From Escarpia spicata (lineage: Eukaryota > Annelida > Polychaeta > Sabellida > Siboglinidae), in contig OZ023210.1 of the NCBI GenBank assembly GCA_963995525.1, positions 1,516,263 to 1,580,262 on the forward strand: DNA of 64,000 bases, in the 5' to 3' direction. The first letter of the stretch is position 1. Every line of letters starts with the position of its first letter. The notes under the pieces were generated by a model. That model ran no database searches. It worked only from the letters and a program-made list of their open reading frames with translations, and had not been told where the DNA came from. This document shows positions 55,659-64,000 of the stretch, in pieces. The translations under genes were made by a program, and so were the position numbers.

Positions 55659-56216
55659 CTAGAGTATCACCTCCACGTGAGTGACGTTGAAGTTTGTGTA
55701 AGTATCTCGTCGAGTTTTCTTTATGGTGAGAGACACACGAGTTCCCGTCAATGAGTTCAGTTTGTAAGTCTGCATCGTTTCGTCCATAACAGCAAACGTC
55801 TCGGCATTCAAGTCAAGGAGAAGAGCCATACACTGGTCGAATAAAGTGAGCCATATAGATCGACCCGTCGCTGTCTCGACAAAGCACATGCGCACCACGA
55901 AATGCATGTCAGAGGCAACGTAACCGTGTCGTTCGCATTGCAAATGTCCCCTATCGTCGACAATCATACGCTTCTCGCAGTATCTGCACCCGATGTAGAA
56001 GAGAGTGTGCTGACGTACTTTGTCGATGAGGAAACCTCTGATCTTGATAACGGCGTCGGCGCTTACCGTTGTTTCTAGAGCTGAGATGTCCACGACGTCT
56101 GGTTCCGACGGCCCGGAAGTACGGTTGATCACCGGCATGATGGATCGACTCGTCGACTCGTCCTCGTCGCTCGAGTCTGCCGCATTGCTAGGTCGGTAGT
56201 AGGGTGTCTTAAACAT
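55659..56216 (-). CDS. RPA-like single-stranded DNA-binding protein (zinc ribbon + OB fold)
   Basis: 185 residues from the ATG at 56,216. The N terminus is acidic (SNAADSSDEDESTSRS). From about residue 70, LIDKV...FYIGCRYCEKRM then HLQCERHG forms a C-x2-C-x13-C-x2-H ribbon. It is followed by MHFVVRMCFVETATGRSIWL, TLFDQCMALLLDLNAETFAV and a last strand set (TGTRVSLTIKKTRRDTYTNF). This order (zinc ribbon inside an OB fold, with the W-x-T-x-F strand and the ..LL..NAE helix) matches the DBD-C domain at the C terminus of replication protein A large subunits. It stops with TAG at 55,659, just before a splice acceptor. A role in replicating the element's DNA is inferred. Confidence 0.65.
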   Translation of the reverse strand: MFKTPYYRPSNAADSSDEDESTSRSIMPVINRTSGPSEPDVVDISALETTVSADAVIKIRGFLIDKVRQHTLFYIGCRYCEKRMIVDDRGHLQCERHGYVASDMHFVVRMCFVETATGRSIWLTLFDQCMALLLDLNAETFAVMDETMQTYKLNSLTGTRVSLTIKKTRRDTYTNFNVTHVEVIL

Positions 56217-56863
56217 GATGATGATGTTAGCCGTGCTGTCGTCGTGATACGAATGACGGTCCGATTGGTAAAACACCGCGCTTATATAGTTAGTAAATGT
56301 GCCGAAAAGTCACGTGGGCGTGCCGAAAGACCACGGATTGTAGAAAATTCAAGAGCACGGACTGCTGAGTAGAATGTACACAAGCGCGGACTGCAGAGTA
56401 GTTATTTAGTTCACAACTTATCTAATAGGGGTGCTTTCAGTTGATGATGATATATCCACATGGAGTAAGCACTCAACAAAAACAAGAGACACGAATATTT
56501 GCAGTATTCGAACATTTAGTTCACAACTTATCCACAAGGTGACACCACTTGTAGTTCCCGCCTTAACCGCTAGGGGAAATTTAGTTAACACAAATTTCGA
56601 TAGGTGTGGCTGTTTAGTTCATAAACATTCTACCAGGTGGCGCCACTTGTAGTTCACTATATATCCGCCAGGGGCGATATAGTTCATAAAAATTCCACCA
56701 GGTGGCGCTATTTAGGCTCAGAAATCCCGCTATGTGGTGCTATTTTAGTTCGTAGAAATGCCGCTAGGTTGCGCTTGACCTTTGACCTTGACCTACATCC
56801 GGGTACTTTTGCACTTCCACAACGGAAAACGGATGTTGCCTACGCTGATTAACCTCCTTTACT
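56217..56863. repeat. Right terminal inverted repeat and subterminal region of the Polinton
   Basis: Inverted counterpart of the left end. It contains CTACCAGGTGGCGC (56,630), CCACCAGGTGGCGC (56,695) and CCGCTAGGTTGCGC (56,761). It is shorter than the left side mainly because the left has a 130-bp duplication and extra subterminal units. Confidence 0.8.
56281..56288 (-). promoter_or_regulatory. TATA box of the right Polinton module
   Basis: TATATAAG on the minus strand, followed by the same CGCGGTGTTTTACCAATCGG leader as at the left end. Confidence 0.65.
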
Positions 56864-56869
56864 CACGCC
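56864..56869. repeat. Right 6-bp target site duplication of the Polinton
   Basis: CACGCC follows the terminal ...TTTACT. See the left duplication CATGCC. After it the LINE frame resumes with AACTCGACTTTCA. Confidence 0.75.
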
Positions 56870-59514
56870 AACTCGACTTTCAGAATATCATGGAACACTC
56901 ACTGATAATGTTTATGCAATTTGGCAAAAGGATTCTTCAAATCATCAGCTGGTATTTTAGTAAACAATATTTATGATCACTTTCTGGACTATGTCGAAAC
57001 CTCCAATGCGATACCAAGGTTTACACGAATAAAACAAAAAAATCCTGACTCACTCAATAAATTTAAAATTGAAATAATAAACTGAAATCTTTATGATAAA
57101 CTTAATACAGATATTCATGCGGATCCGAATGAAAACTACAATATCCTCGATGAAATTTTTACTGCAGCTATGGATAAATTTATATCTATTAATGTAATTA
57201 AATTTAACAAATATAAACATAAGAAAACATTAAAAAAATATGTTGATAAAGTTTAGAAACAAATTGTATTCGAAAATGAAACAGACTCACGAACATACAT
57301 TTCCATAAACCTAAAACTGACTTATATACTTATAATAAAATTGTTAAACGTAATATTAGATTACCTGAGCAAATGCATTACCAATCCAGTTTTGAAAAGC
57401 ATAAGCGTGATGTTAAAAAGGTGTTTAATTAAAGAAATTATTCAGAAAAGTCAAAAGAAAGAACAATTTCCAGATTTGTTCAAAGTCGATGAGGAAATGC
57501 ATTATTGCAAACAGATTTAACACGTTTTTTATTAATGCTGCTCCTACTCTAGCTTCTAAAACAACTACTAATGGAGGTAAATCATACAAATATTACCTGA
57601 AAAACCCGATATTTCACACCTCCAGCTTTAACCCAATTAACATGGAAACTACTGTTAATTATAATTGATCGTTTACCTCCACAATCAAGTTGTGGAAAAG
57701 ACGGTATTTGAACACAATTACTAAAATTGACAACAATTATATCAGCAATGCAGTCACTCTAATTATTAATCAATCAATAATAACTGGCATATTTCCAGAC
57801 AAATTAAAAATTACAAAAGTCATACCCCTTTTCAAAAAAGGTGATGTTTCTGACTAACAATTATCGTCCTATTTCTATCCTGCCAGTTGTTTCAAAATGT
57901 TTTGAAAGGGTTTTGTTTGATCAAATCCACGATTATTTCCATTCAAAGGCATTATACTACAATAGCCAATATGGGTTTAGATAGAAACATTCTACTGAGC
58001 TTGCTACACTCGAAATCATAGACAGAATTACATAAGAAAGCGATAAATTGGTTACTCCAATAAATTTATACCTTGATTTATCAAAAGCATTTGACACAAT
58101 TGATCACAATATATTGGTACAGAAGTTAAATTACTATGAATTAAATGACAAGGCTCTGGACCTGTGTAAGAGTTATTTACAAAATCGTAAGCAGTACGTA
58201 GAATTTGAAAATGTTAAGTCTAAGGAAACAGTCATCAACGCTGGTGTTCCTCAACGTTCAATTTTAGGTCCACTTTTATTTATTATTAATTATATACATA
58301 AATAAAATAGCACTTTCTAGTGACATTTTCAAATTCATAACGTATGCTGACGACACCACCCTTACTAATACAGTAAATACTTTTAATGATTCAGAAGGCA
58401 AAAAAAAGGTGAAAATATTATCAAAGATTAGCAGTTGGTTGAAAGCTAATAAACTCTCACTAAATGCCCAAAAGACTAAATTCACGATTTGTCGTATGCC
58501 TCAAAAGAAAGTAGAATACCCAGCATTACAAATAGATGGGGCATACATTGAATGTGTAAATGATTTCAACTTTTTAGGCATCACAATAAATAATCAATCA
58601 AACTGGCAGAGTCATACAAACAAAATAGCAAATAAAATATATGAAACAATAGGCATACTAAATCAACATAAACACTTGTTACCACCTAATACATTATATA
58701 TTATATGTACAATGCTCTTATTCTCCCTCATATTAATTATGGCTTACTTTTATGGGGTCATCAGACACATCGAATTTTCAAATTACAGAAAAAAGCAATA
58801 CGAATAATATCCTTAAGTAAATACAATGCTCACACAAGTCCTATTTTTAAAAGACCTCACGTTGCTAAAGTTGGATGATATTTATAAAATCCAACAATTG
58901 TAATTTTATTATAAATTAATTAACAATCTTTTATCCTACTACTTCAATGTTTTTCCAAACACACACATCTATAATATTCATCAGCACTGCACACGTGAAA
59001 TAAATAATCTGTATATGTCCAGATTCAAACATGAATTTGCCAAAAAATGCATTAGATACAACATAGTAGAGACAGTTAACAATACTCCAAGTATTATCAT
59101 TAATACAATTTACACCCACAGTCTATATGGTTTTTCAACATACACAGAAACGTTTTAATTTTTAATTATGGATCCAGTTGTCGTATCCATATTTGCTTTA
59201 TTTGTAATTCGTAATACGCGTTGGAATGTATACCTAAGTATCCAAATGTACGTCAATGTGTACACGAGTACATATAATCAGTCCTTGTATTATGTATGCA
59301 TGTTGATACATTGAGTAATTATCAACTATAAAAACAAGTCATATGCTATTCTGATTTGTGTCATGTAAATGTTGTTGTTGTTTATATTGATGTGGTGGCT
59401 CCTGTGCTAGCGATATTATATATCTTAATGGGAGTCTCCCTATATCATCTATTACTTACGTTATTCATTGTATGTGTACCGTATTTATAGGTCAAATAAA
59501 TTGATTCTGAGTTC

Positions 59515-59530
<16 letters not shown>
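56864..59530 (+). mobile_element. Plus-strand LINE, 3' part (end of endonuclease, RT, tail)
   Basis: Continues the LINE interrupted at 45,083. After a short endonuclease end (IYDHFLDYVE at about 56,970) and a linker full of stops, the RT has VTLIINQSIITGIFPDKLKI (57,750-57,810), YLDLSKAFDTIDHNILVQKL (58,069-58,128), GVPQRSILGPLL (58,243-58,278; Arg replaces the usual Gly after GVPQ), TYADDTT (58,340-58,360) and SWLKANKLSLNAQKTKFTIC. The C-terminal domain is broken after 58,800. The 3' end at 59,495-59,530 is ATAAATTGATTCTGAGTTCC plus GAGTTCT repeats, the same layout as the minus-strand relative. Confidence 0.82.
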
Positions 59531-61148
<1,618 letters not shown>

Positions 61149-62685
61149 AGAGTTCTGAGTTCTAAATATATTTAAACAGAAAGCTAAGCATTGTATTTGG
61201 TGGTTTATGTAAACTGTAGATTCGTGGCTTATTTACGTTGCCGACTGGACTAGATGCAGACAGTTGATTGAAAAAACTGTTACTGAAAAAAATTGTTATT
61301 GAGCAAAGTGCCCTGATCAGCTGTCTATCAGTGTCTGTTGTTGTTTTTTTGCAATCTGTTCCCGTCGTTCACATTCGATTAAAAAGCAACAAACGTTTAT
61401 AACCATTTTACAAATGGTAACATAACAATTACCCCGACACCTGTCCCATCCCATGTAACGTTTCGTGACATACACCCGCCACGCCTAGGCGTGACATTCT
61501 TTATGGATGTCCCCTATTACCTTAGACCAATTAAATAAAATGTGTCCATCACGGTACCCCACGCTGTGGCATACAAACATCATGATTAAGCTACGTTATT
61601 TTATAGCAGGACTCGAAACACAATTTGTTGTTTGCTTAGCTTAATCGTACGAGCCGGAATGATTGCATTGGGGTACGCGTTTGCCGTTCTTGCGTCCTAA
61701 ATTCTACCTTCCTGCGATTATCGATTGGGATAAAGGTTAAATTGTTCCGAAAACATATTTATACATATATCTATATATTTCGTACATGCATTTTACTGTT
61801 TGTAGCAGACAGAAAATATCACTACATATGAGAAAACAATTACTTGCTGGAGCCGATGGTAAAAACCGCTCACTGCGCGCTTAGCTAATGGTGTTTTATT
61901 AGACCTCGACGTGAGATCTGCGGTTTACATCAAATTTGAGGTCGCGTTCAGATTTGTCGTACGGTTGCAACGCTTAATTGCGTTAGTTAATAGTCTCTGT
62001 TGACTTCGGCGAAGTAGCTGCAAAGTCTACATGTTACTGCGAGGAGGAATCGGCCTGAAGCCAGCATATTCCTCTATAAGGATCTAAGGAGTCTCCATCA
62101 GTTCCGACTCTTCCTTCTTTGAAATAAGCACTTTATAAATGCACTGATACAAACAAAGCTACTAGTATTAATGTAACCTACAGAGTACAACAACGTATAT
62201 ATGTGCGCGTGCGCGCGTGCGCGCGCGCGTGAGTGTGTGCGTGTGTGCGTGTGTGCGTGTGTGCGTGTGTGCGTGTGTGCGTGTGTGCGTGTGTGCGTGT
62301 GTGCGTGTGTGCGTGTGTGCGTGTGTGCGTGTGTGCGTGTGTGCGTGTGTGCGCGTGCGAGCGTGCGCGCGTGCGTGCGTGTGTGTGTGTTTGTGTGTAT
62401 GTCTGCACTGCCAAAGGCGATAGCTGTGTGTCTGTTGTTTCATTAGGTTGCGGTTGTCATTGCTTCTGACGGAACAGGGCAGGTCTACTAATGCGCTTGA
62501 GGCCTGCCGTCTTGTCCATGCCATTCTATTTCCGTGATGATTGTCTCGGAGACGCTCACCCTCAATGCAATTGATTGGTTAAAATGAAGTAGAGCTGAAA
62601 AAGCAACGCTCGTTCGGAGAATACGAAACGAATGTTAATATGCGACGTGTTGAATGCCCAAAGTGAAGCATTAGGCATTTTTCGG
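61149..62685. repeat. 1.63-kb tandem duplication, copy 2
   Basis: Second copy of the preceding segment. It carries a 16-bp insertion (about 61,608, GGACTCGAAACACAAT) and a shorter, differently composed microsatellite. It also has CATTCTATTTCC near 62,520, which is absent from copy 1. It ends at about 62,680 (GAAGCATTAGGCATTTTT). Confidence 0.92.
62201..62397. repeat. (GTGTGC)n microsatellite in duplication copy 2
   Basis: GTGTGCGT units in regular 8-bp register, unlike the mainly TG tract at the matching place of copy 1. Confidence 0.95.
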
Positions 62686-63105
62686 CATGGTATCAGTATC
62701 TCACGTTTACTGTTATTCTCATGCATCTAGTTGATGTCGCTTTCTTGGTCCAGTAGAGTATTAGTTTCTTCTGAAATGTCATTCAGTTTCTGCTACTGGA
62801 ACTGATTGCACGGATAACAAAGAGCATCATTGGTATCGTCATGAGTATCATTGGTATCGTCAGAAGTATTACTTGTTAAATGCCGCCGACATTAGAAGTT
62901 CTTATGACATGGCAAAGAAAGACACATTCTTTCTTTGCGACCTTGTATGTCCAAGCAGAAGGAAGACATAACTTTACGTTGTGTTCCATACGATTCTTCG
63001 TCGTGCCATTCTAGTTGTTTCCGGTGACACCGTGTTATACCGTTTCGTAATGTATGCGTCTGTACGTACTGTACTATTTTAAAGCAACTGGAATTTGAAT
63101 GCGAT
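62686..63105. other. No gene recognised
   Basis: A short direct repeat ATCATTGGTATCGTCATGAGT / ATCATTGGTATCGTCAGAAGT occurs at about 62,825-62,870. There is no coding domain. Confidence 0.4.
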
Positions 63106-63106
63106 G

Positions 63107-63214
63107 ATGTAAGTCTCAACCAAGTAGACGCGTGTGTAAGTCTCAACCAGGTAGACGCGTGTGTAAGTCTTAACCAGGTAGACGCGTGTGTAAGTCTCAC
63201 CCAGGTAGACGAAA
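63107..63214. repeat. 27-bp tandem repeat, 4 copies
   Basis: GTAAGTCTCAACCAGGTAGA plus CGCGTGT recurs every 27 bp. Confidence 0.9.
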
Positions 63215-63479
63215 TTGTGTAATACTTTGTTCTGACATGAAGAGGGCGTAAATTCCGAAGAGGCGACGAGAAACCTCGAATTATAATATTAGTACTGACT
63301 GGCTCACGTGGGACAACAAACCAACTTTGGAAATTGCCAACACTATAGTATTCTGAACTTAAACTCGTTTTCATGACGATCTATTTTTCTGCATAACTCC
63401 AGTGGCGCCACCTGCTGAATGACTGACAACTGAAAATGTAAAAACCTCAAATAATTACCTTTTGTGGTTTGTGTTTTGA

Positions 63480-64000
63480 AATGCACAGCCAATTGATATA
63501 TCAGAGCGTTATGATATAGAGGTATATGCCACAGACAGCTATCTAGTTCTTAAGATATAGAGGTATATGCCACAGACAGCTGTCTAGTTCTTATGATATA
63601 GAGGTATATCCCACAGACAGCTGTCTACTTCTTATGATATAGAGGTATATGCCACAGACAGCTGTCTACTTCTTATGATATAGAGGTATATGCCACAGAC
63701 AGCTGTCTACTTCTTATGATATAGAGGTATATGCCACAGACAGCTATCCAGTTCTTATGATATAGAGGTATATGCCACAGACAGCTGTCCAGCTCTTATG
63801 ATATAGAGGTATATGCCACAGACAGCTGTCTAGTTCTTATGATATAGAGAGGTATATGCCACAGACAGCTGTCCAGTTCTTATGGTATAGAGGTATATGC
63901 CACAGACAGCTGTCTAGTTCTTATGATATAGAGGTATATGCCACAGACAGCTGTCCAGCTCTTTTGATATAGAGGTATATGCCACAGACAGCTGTCCAGT
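63480..64000. repeat. 41-bp tandem repeat, about 12 copies, runs off the window
   Basis: GATATAGAGGTATATGCCAC - AGACAGCTGTCTAGTTCTTA - T recurs every 41 bp. One copy has an extra GA (about 63,848). The central ACAGCTGT is palindromic. The array continues past 64,000. Confidence 0.94.

Overview
This window is nuclear genomic DNA from an invertebrate animal. I favour a lophotrochozoan such as a mollusc, but that placement is only an inference. The evidence for an animal genome is two split genes with GT-AG introns in matching phase, several animal-type non-LTR retrotransposons (RTE-like, CR1-like), hAT and pogo/Tigger DNA transposons, a Maverick/Polinton, and a very heavy load of micro- and minisatellites. 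I saw no bacterial operons, rRNA genes or CRISPR arrays.

Two host genes are visible, both on the + strand. The first (4,237-26,659) is a five-exon major-facilitator protein of the MFSD13A/TMEM180 family. Its introns hold most of the repeats in the left half: an RTE-like LINE (6.9-8.1 kb), a tandem array of partial copies of its own fourth exon with the splice acceptor (8.2-8.6 kb), a tRNA-like SINE (9.7 kb), a second RTE-like LINE (11.0-13.9 kb), a 7 kb satellite of about 118 60-bp monomers (14.6-21.7 kb) and a degraded pogo-like transposon with an internal minisatellite (22.5-26.1 kb). The second host gene (28,613-33,842) is a two-exon class A peptide-type GPCR of about 396 residues. Its intron carries a CA repeat, a hAT remnant, a 55-bp repeat array, a CR1-like LINE tail and a TG repeat.

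From 34 to 43 kb there are no host genes. This stretch holds minisatellites, a LINE whose endonuclease region contains a 12-copy 86-bp amplification (36.4-38.4 kb), and a nearly complete LINE on the minus strand (39.1-43.04 kb). A related LINE on the plus strand starts near 43.15 kb. It is split within its endonuclease by an 11.8 kb Maverick/Polinton (45,084-56,863) flanked by a near-perfect 6-bp target duplication, and it resumes from 56.87 to 59.53 kb.

The Polinton has a morphogenesis and integration block on the minus strand: packaging ATPase, a conserved Polinton protein, DDE integrase with chromodomain, a small membrane protein, penton-like minor capsid, a basic core protein, major capsid and adenain-like protease. 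Most of these are damaged by single-base or deletion lesions. No protein-primed DNA polymerase B is visible. Both ends instead carry divergent inverted copies of a two-part gene module. Its first part has a zinc ribbon, continued by an RPA-like OB fold in the right copy and by a C2H2 zinc finger in the left copy. Its second part is an unrecognised Cys/His domain behind a Thr/Ser-rich linker. This module, in an element without a visible polymerase, is the most unusual thing in the window.

The right end (59.5-64 kb) is a 1.6 kb tandem duplication that starts at the LINE tail, each copy with a large TG/CG microsatellite, followed by 27-bp and 41-bp repeat arrays that run off the window.
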